A DNA stretch of 36,299 nucleotides from Pseudomonadota bacterium (GCA_021846025.1 JAJZDV010000015.1:1-36299); one strand, 5' to 3'; counted from the first letter of the stretch, positions 1 to 9,082 are shown. Notes: generated by a model from the letters alone, not told the origin. Translations and numbers: made by a program.

Positions 1-92
1 AATTTCCCGCCGGAGCCGACCCACCACAGCCGGTCTGACGCCGTGGCACCGTCGAAGGCGGCGCATGACTGCTCTGGCCGCGCACCATCAGA

Positions 93-1517
93 TTAGTCTC
101 TCGGCTTAGCGGCCTCAGGATCTTGCCCCGTTGTCTCAAGAACGCGGTTTGTCGGATCCAGGTCGTTGGCGACTCCCAAGGCCCAAAGCCGCCATCGGGA
201 CACTTCCTGACGGTCCGTGGTGCCGCGACGAACGACGACGTGGGCAACGTAGGCAACGTAGGCACGGATGCGTTCCGCCTGATCCCAGTCGTTGGCTTGC
301 CGAATGAGGTGGTCGCGACGCTCCTGTTCTTCGCGGCGTCGACCTTCCTCTTCCTCGCGTTGGAGTCGGCGTATTTCAGCCTCTTGGCGGCGAAGTTCTT
401 GTGCGAGGGCACGACGCTGCGCCTCGCGTTCTAATTGCCGACCTTGGGTCACGGCGCGGTACGCGTGTTCGAAGATCCGATGGAGTTGTTCTTCGATCGG
501 TCGATCGCCGCGATCTTCGGCAACGCACACGCCACCATTTCCCCAGCGTTCGACAAACACGCGCAGTTGACCGGTCGGGACTTTCACCTTCTCCGACTCC
601 GTGCGCCCCGACGAGCTGGATTGTTTCGGTCGCAGTTCCTCATCCAGGCGCTCCGCGATACGAACATCCAGGTGAGCTGCTTCGAGGGAGAAACGCAGGC
701 GTTCACGCTCTTCGCGTAGGGTGACCTGAAAGCCACGGCGATCTGCGGCAAAGGCAAGGGCGTTCAGGATCGCCAGCGCGCGGTCGTAGGTGTCAACGGA
801 GATACGCGCGACGAGGGGACGATGGGTGTCCCCAAGCACTGGGTAGTTCATGGTCAATTCCCAAGAGCTAAACGACTCAGGTCGCGACTGGGAGTGCCGC
901 CGCTTTTGCTGACGCCGCTCCCAGGCATCCCTTTCACGAACGGCGGCTTGGTATTCGCGGCGACGGTCTTCCAGCCACTCACGCAGCGGCGCAACCGCAG
1001 GATGCCAGCGCTTGGGCGCGACCGGTACGGCAATGTGGAATCCTGCGCTGCGTTCGTCGACGAAACGATCAATCAGCCATTGCTGGTCCTCGGGAAGCTC
1101 GCACACCATTCCCGTGTGGATCTTGATCTCCGGCTCCGGCTCCGGCGGCGGTTCAGCCGCGGGAGCAGAGGCGGTCGCCTGCACGGTTTCGGGATGGGAC
1201 GCAGGCAGCGCTGTCGTGGCGCTCGATGTTGGCTCCGCATCGGGATGGCGCGGCTCGGCCGCGGATTCGCCGGTTGTCGCAGCTTCCTGGTCAACGTCGA
1301 CCGAATGCGGGTGTGTCGTCGGAGGCAGTGCCAACCGAGGTGACGCCTTGCCGAATTCTGCCTTCGCCCAGTGGTCTGCGCGGGGCAACGGAATGTCCAT
1401 CGCGATGCAGGCGTCCCGCAAGGTTGGGGCGGGCACGCCATAGATCGCCGCCAATCGCTTGAACGGCGTCGACCAAACCTCTTCGTAAAGCTTCTGGCGC
1501 TCCAATCTGATGGCCAT
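93..1517 (-). CDS. Hypothetical protein with N-terminal HTH-like segment and C-terminal coiled coil
   Basis: Encodes 474 residues from an ATG at 1517, preceded by a purine-rich GGGGAAAGAGAG; the frame stays open to 1664 but the extra 49 residues look like non-coding translation. The first 60 residues (LYEEVWSTP..RLAAIYGV, then DIPLPRADHWAK) resemble a helix-turn-helix segment common in uncharacterised bacterial proteins (motif VWS-P...LA..YGVS, then P.P..G.WAK). A Pro/Ala/Glu linker follows at about 70-130, and a highly charged coiled coil (Arg/Glu/Gln repeats) at about 365-410. The short motif W..AE.IRAYV follows it. DNA binding is an inference and the function is unknown. The gene stands alone next to a long, less GC-rich non-coding stretch. 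Confidence 0.72.
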   Translation of the reverse strand: MAIRLERQKLYEEVWSTPFKRLAAIYGVPAPTLRDACIAMDIPLPRADHWAKAEFGKASPRLALPPTTHPHSVDVDQEAATTGESAAEPRHPDAEPTSSATTALPASHPETVQATASAPAAEPPPEPEPEIKIHTGMVCELPEDQQWLIDRFVDERSAGFHIAVPVAPKRWHPAVAPLREWLEDRRREYQAAVRERDAWERRQQKRRHSQSRPESFSSWELTMNYPVLGDTHRPLVARISVDTYDRALAILNALAFAADRRGFQVTLREERERLRFSLEAAHLDVRIAERLDEELRPKQSSSSGRTESEKVKVPTGQLRVFVERWGNGGVCVAEDRGDRPIEEQLHRIFEHAYRAVTQGRQLEREAQRRALAQELRRQEAEIRRLQREEEEGRRREEQERRDHLIRQANDWDQAERIRAYVAYVAHVVVRRGTTDRQEVSRWRLWALGVANDLDPTNRVLETTGQDPEAAKPRD

Positions 1518-2146
1518 GGCCGTCTCTCTTTCCCCGTCCGACCGTCGCGTCGCCAAGAAGGCCATGGTCGTCACCGACCGCAGCACACGGCAAACCACCC
1601 ATGAGACGACCAAGATCAGTGTGGGCTGCCTGGGAAATCCATTGCCGAATCGATCACGATTCAACCCCCACTGATTGGATCATTGCCTGCACAATCAATA
1701 TATCCGACTCTCGCCGGGGCGCTCCCAGTCGCCAGACCGCATAAGCGGAATAACGCGTAATGTGCTCACAGAGGAGGCATGACACTCCGCACTCCTGTGG
1801 ATAAGTCCCCGCCTCCCCCCTGCACCCCTCTCCGATGTAAACAAACATCGAAGACACCCACCACTTGTTGACGAACAGAGTTGGACAGCGAGGAGAAATC
1901 CTGACAATGCTTCGGGGAATGGCTTGTTTACGCGAAAAAGGTAAACGTAACCGTTCTGAGTGGGTTCCCTGGGTCGGCTTGCCCACCCAGCCGTCCCTCG
2001 TCGGGGTCAAGGCATCTTGGCGCGGCCCGGCGTCAGCGGCAGAGGGCCTTGCCACGCGACGCGCATCGTCGCAGGAAGACACGGTTCGAGTTCGCCGCGC
2101 AGGGTCTGCGCGAGGCCCTGGTGCACGGCCCGTGCGCGCACGGGCC
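1518..2146. other. Intergenic region with short inverted repeats
   Basis: About 630 bases between the start of the HTH-like gene (minus) and the 3' end of the methyltransferase gene. The part 1665-1960 looks less GC-rich than its surroundings. It holds an inverted repeat CGATGT-N6-ACATCG (1833-1850), another GTTTAC-N9-GTAAAC (1926-1946), and one TGTGGATAA (about 1796-1804), which matches a DnaA box on the minus strand. I see no convincing gene here. Confidence 0.5.
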
Positions 2147-2881
2147 TCAGCCCGGCTTGCGGGCCACGGCACCGATCAGCGCCGAGCGCCCGGCGTGGCC
2201 CGGGCCTTCTTCCAGGGTGTCTTCGTAGTCCTGCAGCAGCAGCCACTCGGCCAGCGGCAACAGTTCGTGCAGCAGGGGCGTGGTGTAGAGGTGTTCCAGC
2301 TTGCCGGGGCCGCCGGTGCGGTAGTCGAGTTGCTTGGGCGTGTAACCCTGCAGCAGCAAGACCCCGCCGGGCTTGAGGGTTTGCCACATGCCGGCAAACA
2401 GCCGGGCGCGCATGGCCGGGTCGGCAAACTGCACGAAGATGGCGACGACGGCGTCGAAGGCCTGCGGCGTCCAGGCCCAGTCGTCCACGCCGGCGACGCG
2501 CAAGTCGAGATTCTGGCCGCGCTCGGCCGCCCAGGCGCCGGCCTTGGCCACGGCCACCGGAGAGAGATCGAAAGCGGTGACGGCATGGCCCTGTTCGGCC
2601 AGCCAGATGGAGTTGCGCCCCTCGCCGTCCGCCACGCTGAGCACGCGGCTGCGCGGGGCCAGGCGCTGCGCTTCACGCTGCAGGAAGGCGTTGGCCGTGG
2701 CGCCGAACAGCAGTCCGGGCTGGGCGAAGCGGGCATCCCACATGCCGCGAGCATCGCCAAAGCCGGAGGCCGGAGCGGGTGCGGTGGTGGGCGTTGCGGG
2801 GGATGCGGGGGATGCGGAGGATGCGGAGGATGCGGAGGATGCGGAGGATGCGGAGGATGCGGCGGGGTCGGGATGGGGCAT
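2147..2881 (-). CDS. Class I SAM-dependent methyltransferase (TehB-like)
   Basis: Encodes 244 residues. The core matches small class I methyltransferases: MWDARFA.P.LLFG (from residue 47), the SAM-binding loop VADGEGRN (83-90), an acidic residue after the second strand (AFDLSP) and LKPGG before the fourth strand. The substrate cannot be told. Residues 9-30 are a Ser-Ala-Ser repeat encoded by a 9-bp tandem array, unusual for this family. Translation may really begin at Met47 (2743), which would leave the array in the leader; neither start has a strong Shine-Dalgarno site. It is last in a minus-strand series behind OsmC, about 100 bases downstream. Confidence 0.8.
   Translation of the reverse strand: MPHPDPAASSASSASSASSASSASPASPATPTTAPAPASGFGDARGMWDARFAQPGLLFGATANAFLQREAQRLAPRSRVLSVADGEGRNSIWLAEQGHAVTAFDLSPVAVAKAGAWAAERGQNLDLRVAGVDDWAWTPQAFDAVVAIFVQFADPAMRARLFAGMWQTLKPGGVLLLQGYTPKQLDYRTGGPGKLEHLYTTPLLHELLPLAEWLLLQDYEDTLEEGPGHAGRSALIGAVARKPG
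2801..2863. repeat. 9-bp tandem repeat array, GGATGCGGA x7
   Basis: Seven head-to-tail 9-bp units; the five at 2810-2854 are identical, and the first and last differ by one base. On the coding (minus) strand each unit reads Ser-Ala-Ser. Because the unit is a multiple of three, copy-number change would alter protein length without shifting the frame. Confidence 0.9.
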
Positions 2882-2983
2882 GGTGGGGACGTGGTCGGTC
2901 GACGTGTCGTCGAGTCAGTGGGTGGCGTGCCGATCAGGCCGGGATCGCGGCGCGAGCGGTGCCAGAGCCACCATTGTTCCTGT

Positions 2984-3433
2984 TCATTTGAGTTGCTGCC
3001 CGCTGCCGTCGAACACCGACACGGTGATGGGGATGCCCTGGCGCACGCTTTCGCCCACGGTGCAGAACTGCTCGAACTGATCGAGGATGCGATCCAGATG
3101 GTCGAGGCCGGCGGCTGCGGCGCCCAGACGGATGTCCACCGTGATGTGCAGCACGCGCAGCCGCCCGGCCGGGTTGCGACCAATCGCACCGCGTGCCGTG
3201 GTGGTGATGCCGCCCGGGTCGTTCTTGAACTTGGTCAGGGCGAAATGCAGGCTGGAACTCATGCAGTTGCCCACGGCCGCCAGCAACAGATGTGCCGGCG
3301 ATGGGCCTGCATCCTCTCCCAGAGGAGCCGGCTCGTCGGACAGCACATGCGGCATGTCCGGGCTGAAGCTGATGTCGAACTGGTAGGCCTGCTGCTGGCG
3401 CAGAGTGACGCTGGGTTGGGTTTCTTCGGCCAT
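2984..3433 (-). CDS. OsmC family peroxiredoxin-like protein
   Basis: Encodes 149 residues from ATG 3433, which has GGAGA about 8 bases upstream; a longer frame to 3469 lacks such a site. OsmC/Ohr proteins reduce organic hydroperoxides using two cysteines. Both are present: Cys57 in GNCMSSSL and Cys124 in FCTVGESV. The typical GEDAGPSPAHLLLAAVGNC entrance to the first catalytic helix is intact. A cytoplasmic role in thiol-dependent detoxification is inferred from the family. It lies between the methyltransferase and the DUF1501 gene on the same strand, with gaps over 100 bases, so a shared operon is uncertain. Confidence 0.88.
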   Translation of the reverse strand: MAEETQPSVTLRQQQAYQFDISFSPDMPHVLSDEPAPLGEDAGPSPAHLLLAAVGNCMSSSLHFALTKFKNDPGGITTTARGAIGRNPAGRLRVLHITVDIRLGAAAAGLDHLDRILDQFEQFCTVGESVRQGIPITVSVFDGSGQQLK

Positions 3434-3584
3434 GAGGGTCTCCGGTTGGCGTGCTGCAAGCTTACGCAAGCCCGCTTGAGGCCGCTTTGCGTTGGCGCAG
3501 ACAAGCGGCCGCAGCGGCGCGCTGCCGCGCAGCGTGCCCGGGCTGTTGCGCGATCCGTGCCGGCGCGAGCCGCCTGCCCCGCCT

Positions 3585-4808
3585 TCAGACCAGACGCAGA
3601 TCCACGGGCTGGCAGTCCGGGAACACCGCCTGCAGTTGCCGCGCGTTCAGCCCCCACAGGCGCGCGAACAGGCCGCCGAGCAGGGCGCGGTCTTCGGTGA
3701 GCACCGGCTCGTCGCGGTTCTGGTTGAGCGTGGCCGGCGACAGCGCCACCTGCTCGCCGGCGATGCGCCCGCCGCGCAGCGCGCCGCCCAGCACCCAGTA
3801 CACCGTGCCGTGGCCGTGGTCGGTGCCGCGGTTGCCGTTTTCGCGGAAGGTGCGGCCGAACTCGCTCAGCACCACCACGGTGGTGTCGCGCCAGGCCGGA
3901 CCCATGGCCTGGGCCATGGCCGCCAGACCCTGGCCGAGGGCGCCGAGCTTGTCGGCCAGTTGCCCCCGGGCGCCGTTGGCGTCGGCTTCGTTCACATGGG
4001 TGTCCCAGCCGCCGACGTCGATGAAGCCGAGGTCGAAGCTGGCGCGCATCAAGCCGCCCACCCGCGTGGCCTCGGCGACGAAGCCACGCGGGTTGATGGC
4101 GCCGCGGCTGGCGGCCACCATCTCGGCCTCCCAGCCCTGCGCCTGCATGTCGCGCATCACCGTGGCGTGCACGGCAAAGCCCTCGCGCACCGCGGTGCCT
4201 TGCTCGGTGCTGCCCCACATGTGCTTGAGCAGAGCCTGCTGGCGCGGGTCGATGCCGCTGCGGCCGACCTGGCCCATGGCCATGTTGGGCACACGCTCAG
4301 GCCCGCGCAGCGACAGCGGCAGTTGCGCGGTGAAGGCCATGGGCTGGGCGCGCCCGCCGAGCTGCTGCACCAGGCGGTTGAGAAAGCCGTCGTTGAAGTC
4401 GCGCGTGCGCGAGCCCTGGCCGAGCTCGATGTGATCCTGCGTCTCGAAGTGGCTGCGGGTCATGTCGCGCGTGCCGGCGAAGGGCACGAACGCGAGCTGC
4501 CCGGCCTGCCACAGCGGCAGCATGGACGCGCGCAGGGCCGGGTGCAGCGCCCAGTCGGCATCGAGCCGGACGGCGGCTTGCGGGTCGTCTGCCGAGCCGT
4601 TCGCCGCGGGCCGGGGCACGGCGATGTGCGGGCGCGCGTCGTAATAAAAGTCGTTGGCGTAAGGCACGAGCATGTTGGTCGCGTCGTAGGCGCCGCGCAG
4701 GAACACCAGGATGAACTTCGGGCCTCCCGGCGCGGGCGCGGCCCACAGCCTGGACATGGGCATGGCGAGCGCGGCGGCGGTGGCTTGCAGGACATGACGG
4801 CGTTGCAT
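3585..4808 (-). CDS. DUF1501 domain-containing Tat-exported protein
   Basis: Encodes 407 residues from ATG 4808, with GGAG 8-9 bases upstream. The N-terminus (MQRRHVLQATAAALAMP) is a twin-arginine signal peptide, so the protein is probably exported folded. DUF1501 hallmarks are clear: FLRGAYDATNMLVPY early on, DVGGWDTH in the middle, and VVLSEFGRTFRENGNRGTDH near the C-terminal third. The fold is sulfatase/alkaline-phosphatase-like but the biochemical role is not established. It sits 117 bases downstream of the DUF1800 gene, its usual genomic partner, and is probably co-transcribed with it. Confidence 0.88.
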   Translation of the reverse strand: MQRRHVLQATAAALAMPMSRLWAAPAPGGPKFILVFLRGAYDATNMLVPYANDFYYDARPHIAVPRPAANGSADDPQAAVRLDADWALHPALRASMLPLWQAGQLAFVPFAGTRDMTRSHFETQDHIELGQGSRTRDFNDGFLNRLVQQLGGRAQPMAFTAQLPLSLRGPERVPNMAMGQVGRSGIDPRQQALLKHMWGSTEQGTAVREGFAVHATVMRDMQAQGWEAEMVAASRGAINPRGFVAEATRVGGLMRASFDLGFIDVGGWDTHVNEADANGARGQLADKLGALGQGLAAMAQAMGPAWRDTTVVVLSEFGRTFRENGNRGTDHGHGTVYWVLGGALRGGRIAGEQVALSPATLNQNRDEPVLTEDRALLGGLFARLWGLNARQLQAVFPDCQPVDLRLV

Positions 4809-4874
4809 GGTGATCTCCAAGAGGTGCGGTTCGGCAGGGCGGGGAGTGGCGAGGTCTGCGCCGTCGACCAGGTC

Positions 4875-4901
4875 GGCAAGGGTGGCAAGGGTGGCAAGGG
4901 T
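4875..4901. repeat. Short 9-bp tandem repeat, GGCAAGGGT x3
   Basis: Three exact 9-bp copies lie in the 117-base gap between the DUF1800 stop and the DUF1501 start. They are outside any gene I accept. No function is evident. Confidence 0.8.
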
Positions 4902-4925
4902 GGAATCGGCAGCGCGCGCAGGCCA

Positions 4926-6647
4926 TCAATCGTTCATGAACTCGGGCGAGGACAACCACAGCGCGTTCCAGTCCACGGGCCGATCGGCCTGGGCCAGGGC
5001 CTGCAGCGTGGCGCGGCTCAGGTTCGGTTCCGCGGCGAGGAACACGGCGCTGCGCGCGAGGTCGGGTGGCGGCAGGTGCGCGCGTGCTGCGGGCGCGGCG
5101 GCAGGCGCCGGGTTCATCGCGTCCATCGCCGGCATCGCGCCCAGGCTGCCGTCGGCGCCCGGCCCCGGCGGCAGGGCTTCGGCACGCAGGAACGGCGGCG
5201 GCGGACCGAACAGCGCGGGCGCGCCGAAGCCCATCTGCCGTGCCACCTCGAAACGCGTGGTCAGTTGTCCCGGGCTGTCCCAGGCACCGCTGTTCAGCGG
5301 ATAGCCGTCGGGCGTTTGCCGGCCGTAGAGCGGCTCGCCCAGCCTGTCAAGCATGCCGATGAGCGGTTGTGGGTCGGTGATGACGCGGCCGTTCAGGCTC
5401 GCGCGCACCGCCGACACCACGTAGCGCATCGGGTCCTTGAACTGCGGCGCGCTCAGGCTGGCGGCGAACTGCGGGCTGGTGAACATGGTGCGCAGCACGG
5501 CGGCGATGTCACCGTCGGTCTGCGTCCAGGTGCGCACCATCGCGTTCAGCATCGCCGGGTCGGGATGGTCGGCGACGAAATATTGCGCCAACTCGAAGCT
5601 CACATGCCGCGCCGTCGCCGGCGCGCCGGCCAACAGCGTGATGACCTCGTCGATCTCGCTCAAGCCGCGTCCTTGCAGCACATGGCCGAGAACCACCTTG
5701 GGATCGGGGTCGTGGCGCGCCGGGTTGAACACCACCAGGCCGCGCTGCCAGAGTTCGTCGCGCAGCGCGGGGCGCACACGCACCGGTTGGTCCGTCAGAT
5801 CGACGCCCAGGCCGGTGAGGGCCCGCGCCAGGTCGGTCACATCCGCCTGGGTGTAGCCGGAACCCACGCCCAGGGTGTGCAGTTCCATCACCTCGCGGGC
5901 GTAGTTCTCGTTCACATGGCCGCGCGCGTTCTGCGCGTTGTTCAGGTACAGCAGCATCTGCGGCGAGAACAGGGTGGCTCGCAGCAGATCGCGGAAATGT
6001 CCGAGCGCGTGCGGAGCGATGACGCGCTGGGTGTAGTCGGCCATCATCGGTCCGATGTTGCCGCCGCGGAAGACGTTGAAGTGGTTCTGCCAGAACCAGA
6101 TGAGGCGCTGCTGCAACTGGTTCGGGGCATACACCGCCAGCCACAGTTGCTGCGCCATGGCCTGCTGGGTGAGCCGGTTTTTGTCGGCCTGGATCGCCTG
6201 GAGCCGCGCCTGCGCTTGCGTCGCGTCCTCGCTGCCCGCGCGCTTGCGCAGGAACAGCGCACGCTGCGCGCGCGCCAGCGGCGGGACGAGTTCGGTGAGC
6301 GGCCGGTTCACCGGCAAGGCGGCCAGTTGGGCCTGCAGCGCGGGCGGCAGCGCCGGGTCGGGATCGGGGCGCAACTGCGCCTCGAGATAGCGCGCAGCGC
6401 CCAGGCGCTGCAGGATCTGGAGTTGTCCGGCCGCAGCACCCCAGCCGGTGCGGTCGAGGAAAGCCACCGGATGGGCCCGGGCCGCGGCATCGAGCGTGTC
6501 CGAAGCCGCGCCTTGCAGGGGTTCTGGCCTCGCCGCGAGCTGTGCGGTCGCTTGCGTCTGGGCCTGCGCCGCGCAGCCAGCGAGCAAGGCGAAGGCAAGG
6601 AGCGCGGCGGCGGGGTGCAAGGAACGGCACGAACTTGAGGGCTTCAT
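4926..6647 (-). CDS. DUF1800 domain-containing lipoprotein
   Basis: Encodes 573 residues if it starts at ATG 6647, chosen because it gives a lipoprotein signal peptide (LLAFALLAGCAAQ) at the very N-terminus; the frame stays open to 6947 and the ribosome site at 6647 is weak. DUF1800 hallmarks are present: FWQNHFNVF, then NENYAREVMELHTLGVG followed by YTQADVTDLARALTG. DUF1800 and DUF1501 genes usually travel together and encode exported proteins of unknown function. Lipobox cysteine modification would anchor this one to a membrane while its Tat-exported partner is soluble. It is divergent from the EAL gene across 277 bases. Confidence 0.85.
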   Translation of the reverse strand: MKPSSSCRSLHPAAALLAFALLAGCAAQAQTQATAQLAARPEPLQGAASDTLDAAARAHPVAFLDRTGWGAAAGQLQILQRLGAARYLEAQLRPDPDPALPPALQAQLAALPVNRPLTELVPPLARAQRALFLRKRAGSEDATQAQARLQAIQADKNRLTQQAMAQQLWLAVYAPNQLQQRLIWFWQNHFNVFRGGNIGPMMADYTQRVIAPHALGHFRDLLRATLFSPQMLLYLNNAQNARGHVNENYAREVMELHTLGVGSGYTQADVTDLARALTGLGVDLTDQPVRVRPALRDELWQRGLVVFNPARHDPDPKVVLGHVLQGRGLSEIDEVITLLAGAPATARHVSFELAQYFVADHPDPAMLNAMVRTWTQTDGDIAAVLRTMFTSPQFAASLSAPQFKDPMRYVVSAVRASLNGRVITDPQPLIGMLDRLGEPLYGRQTPDGYPLNSGAWDSPGQLTTRFEVARQMGFGAPALFGPPPPFLRAEALPPGPGADGSLGAMPAMDAMNPAPAAAPAARAHLPPPDLARSAVFLAAEPNLSRATLQALAQADRPVDWNALWLSSPEFMND

Positions 6648-6924
6648 GGCGGATGCTGGCTTCGTCGCAGTTGCGACCTGGGTCGAGAGATACGGCGCGC
6701 GGCTCGTGCAGCGCACCGAGCCCTTGCGTGTGGTGGGCATAACGGCAGCAGCCGAACGCTGCCGACACCCGGCACAGGCCCGGCGGCGAAGGTTGTAAGC
6801 GTGTGTTGCAAGTCTGCAGCGGGGCACTGGGGGCGACTGCACGCTCACAGGCATCGGCAGTTGACGCGAGATTCCGGAGGAAAGTCGTTGACGCCAGCCG
6901 CGGTGCGCATTCATCATTCGGCCC

Positions 6925-9030
6925 ATGCCCTCATCCACCGCATCCACGCGTTCCGATCTGCCGGCCGCCTACGGCCCCGAGGCCGACGCCTGGTTGCAGT
7001 CCGTGGCCCCGGCACTGCTCGAGCAGGTCGAGCCTTGGGTGGATGCCTTTTATGCCCAATTGCGGCTGCTCGAAGGTCCGGCGAATCTGCTGGCGCTGTT
7101 CGGGGAGGACGATTTCGCCGCGCTGGCGCGCCACCAGGCCAAGCATCTGCACCTGCTGCTTGAGCCGGGCAGCCGTGCCGATGCGGTGCGCGCGGCCTCC
7201 ATGCACGCCGGGCGCCTGCATGCGATGACCGGGGTGCCGGTCGCCTGGCTGGTGCGCGGGACCGCGTTGCTGCAGGATCTGATGCTGCGCGGCCTGCAAC
7301 GCACCGCGCAAGCCCTGGACGTCTCGGCGCGCGAAGCTGCCCGCTTGGTGCTGGGCCAGCGACTGATGCAGGACCTGCACGATCAGGTGGTGGCGCATCA
7401 GGCGGTCGAGGCGCAGCAGGTCGACACCATGGCGCGGCTTGACGACTTGCTGGCGCACGGACTGGCGCCGCCGGATCTGGCCGCCGGTGCGCTGGATGCC
7501 CTGCACGAACTCGACGGCATGGTGGCCACCACGCTGGGGCGGCCCGATGCTGACGGCCTTCTGCAGTTCGAGGTGGTGCGCGGTGACGGCTTCGAGTCCT
7601 ATGTGCGACGCGTGGCGCAGGGCCAGGCGCAGCCGGTGGGTGTGCAGGCCGACCAGGCCATCGGCGCCAGCGCGTCCGGCCTGGCCTGGCGCAGCGGGCA
7701 GCCGCAGCATGTCGTCTCCTACGCCACCGACCCGCGCATCGCCCCCTGGCGCGAGGAGGCGCGAGCGCTGGGTATCTGCAGCAACGTCGCCATCCCTTTG
7801 CTCGACGCCGACGGCCAACCCTTTGCCGTGGTCGATCTGTATGCGGCCTGGCCGGGCTACTTCAGCGCGCCGATGCGCCGTCCGCTGCTCGGGCATGTGC
7901 AGCGCAGCCTCAGCCTGGCGCTGTCGCGCGGGCTGGCCGGCAGCCGCGTCATTCCTTACCAAAGCCGCCGACTCTACCGCACGGGTCTGGAGAGCGGCAC
8001 GCTGCTGATGCTGATGCAGCCGGTGGTCGATCTGCGCAACGGCCTGCCGGTGAAATGCGAAGCACTGGCGCGACTGCGCGAGGCCGGCAACGGCCGGCTC
8101 ATCGGTCCGGCGGAATTCCTGCCGGCTTTCGATGCGCGCCAGCTCCTGCTGCTGTTCGAACTCGGCTTGCAGCAGGCGCTTGCCGCGCAGCGCGCCTGGG
8201 CCGCACAGGGGCTGGATCTGGGCGTTTCCATCAATCTGCCGCCGCAGGGCCTGAGCGATCCCGCCTTCGCGCGCGCCGTGCGCACCCAACTGCACAGCAG
8301 CGGCGTGCCTCCGGCGCGCCTGACCCTGGAGCTGCTCGAAAGCGGTGAATTGGGCGAAGCCACCGTGCGTGAGCCATTGATGGCGCAACTGCAGCAGCTT
8401 GGCGTGCAGTTCGCCGAGGATGACCTCGGCTCCGGTTACAGCTCGCTGCTGCGCCTGGACAGCCTGGCGTTCGACGAGGTCAAGATCGACCAGGGCCTGG
8501 TGCGCCGTGCCGCGCTGGCGCCGCAAAAGGCGCTGGATTTCATCCGTCACCTCGCGCGGCTGAGTCAGGACCTGAACATTCCGGTGACCGTCGAAGGGCT
8601 GGAGACCCCGGGGCTGATCGAGGCTGCTGCCCTGCTCGGCGCCGATTGTGGCCAGGGCTGGGGTGTCGCCAGGCCCATGCCCGCCGCCGACATACCGGCC
8701 TGGGCGGCCGACTGGCGACTCGACCTCGACCCGCAGCAACCGCGCACTGCCCTGGGCGCCTATGCCGCCTACCTGTTGTGGGAGGCCCAGCTCGGCGCTC
8801 TCGCACCCTGGCCTGACTTGCTGCACCGTTTCGTCAACGTGCCCTGTGCCCTGGGCCACTACCTCGCGGTGCAGAATCTGCAGGGCGACGCTCTGGAGCG
8901 GGCCCGCCAGGCTGTGCTTGCTGCCGCGCCGCAAGGCCCCGCGAGTCCAACCTACAGCCAGGCCCGCAACACCCTGCGTGCGCTGCTGGCCGCCCACGTG
9001 CGCCAGGCCAACGGCCTGCCGCCGAGCTGA
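6925..9030 (+). CDS. Globin-coupled sensor EAL-domain c-di-GMP phosphodiesterase
   Basis: Encodes 701 residues. Residues 15-140 resemble the globin-coupled sensor domain: GRLHAMTGV followed by AW matches the HxxxGV..W signature, making His99 the likely haem ligand. A GAF-like domain follows at about 190-340. The EAL domain starts near 355 and has the catalytic set: EALARL (379-384), INLPP, LELLESG, EDDLGSGYSS, VKID, VEGLE and GQGWG. It should therefore hydrolyse c-di-GMP, probably in response to oxygen or another gas (inference). The last 100 residues contain CALGHYL, a faint resemblance to zinc-binding chemoreceptor tails. No GGDEF domain is present. The start codon lacks a clear Shine-Dalgarno site. 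Confidence 0.87.
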   Translation: MPSSTASTRSDLPAAYGPEADAWLQSVAPALLEQVEPWVDAFYAQLRLLEGPANLLALFGEDDFAALARHQAKHLHLLLEPGSRADAVRAASMHAGRLHAMTGVPVAWLVRGTALLQDLMLRGLQRTAQALDVSAREAARLVLGQRLMQDLHDQVVAHQAVEAQQVDTMARLDDLLAHGLAPPDLAAGALDALHELDGMVATTLGRPDADGLLQFEVVRGDGFESYVRRVAQGQAQPVGVQADQAIGASASGLAWRSGQPQHVVSYATDPRIAPWREEARALGICSNVAIPLLDADGQPFAVVDLYAAWPGYFSAPMRRPLLGHVQRSLSLALSRGLAGSRVIPYQSRRLYRTGLESGTLLMLMQPVVDLRNGLPVKCEALARLREAGNGRLIGPAEFLPAFDARQLLLLFELGLQQALAAQRAWAAQGLDLGVSINLPPQGLSDPAFARAVRTQLHSSGVPPARLTLELLESGELGEATVREPLMAQLQQLGVQFAEDDLGSGYSSLLRLDSLAFDEVKIDQGLVRRAALAPQKALDFIRHLARLSQDLNIPVTVEGLETPGLIEAAALLGADCGQGWGVARPMPAADIPAWAADWRLDLDPQQPRTALGAYAAYLLWEAQLGALAPWPDLLHRFVNVPCALGHYLAVQNLQGDALERARQAVLAAAPQGPASPTYSQARNTLRALLAAHVRQANGLPPS

Positions 9031-9059
9031 GCGGTCGCCGTCTGCAGCGCCGCGGCCCA

Positions 9060-9082
9060 CGCCTTGCCCGGCCCCCAAGGCG
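9060..9082 (+). terminator. Candidate hairpin after the EAL gene
   Basis: A 7-bp perfect stem, CGCCTTG (9060-9066) with CAAGGCG (9076-9082) around a C-rich loop, 30 bases after the EAL stop codon. No T-tract follows, so intrinsic termination is only possible. Confidence 0.35.

Noticed and set aside
1796-1804. Replication origin
   Set aside because: A single DnaA-box-like 9-mer with no cluster, AT-rich unwinding region or rep/dnaA/parAB gene.
2801-2863. CRISPR array
   Set aside because: The 9-bp units have no spacers.
1865-3700. Plus-strand open frame with GAGGAG and ATG at 1908
   Set aside because: The first residues look possible, but the frame runs through the antisense of the methyltransferase and OsmC genes with repetitive Gly/Cys runs. 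No family resemblance.
3492-6638. Plus-strand open frame of 1048 codons
   Set aside because: Opposite the DUF1501 and DUF1800 genes. Its composition is typical of reverse-strand translation of GC-rich genes.
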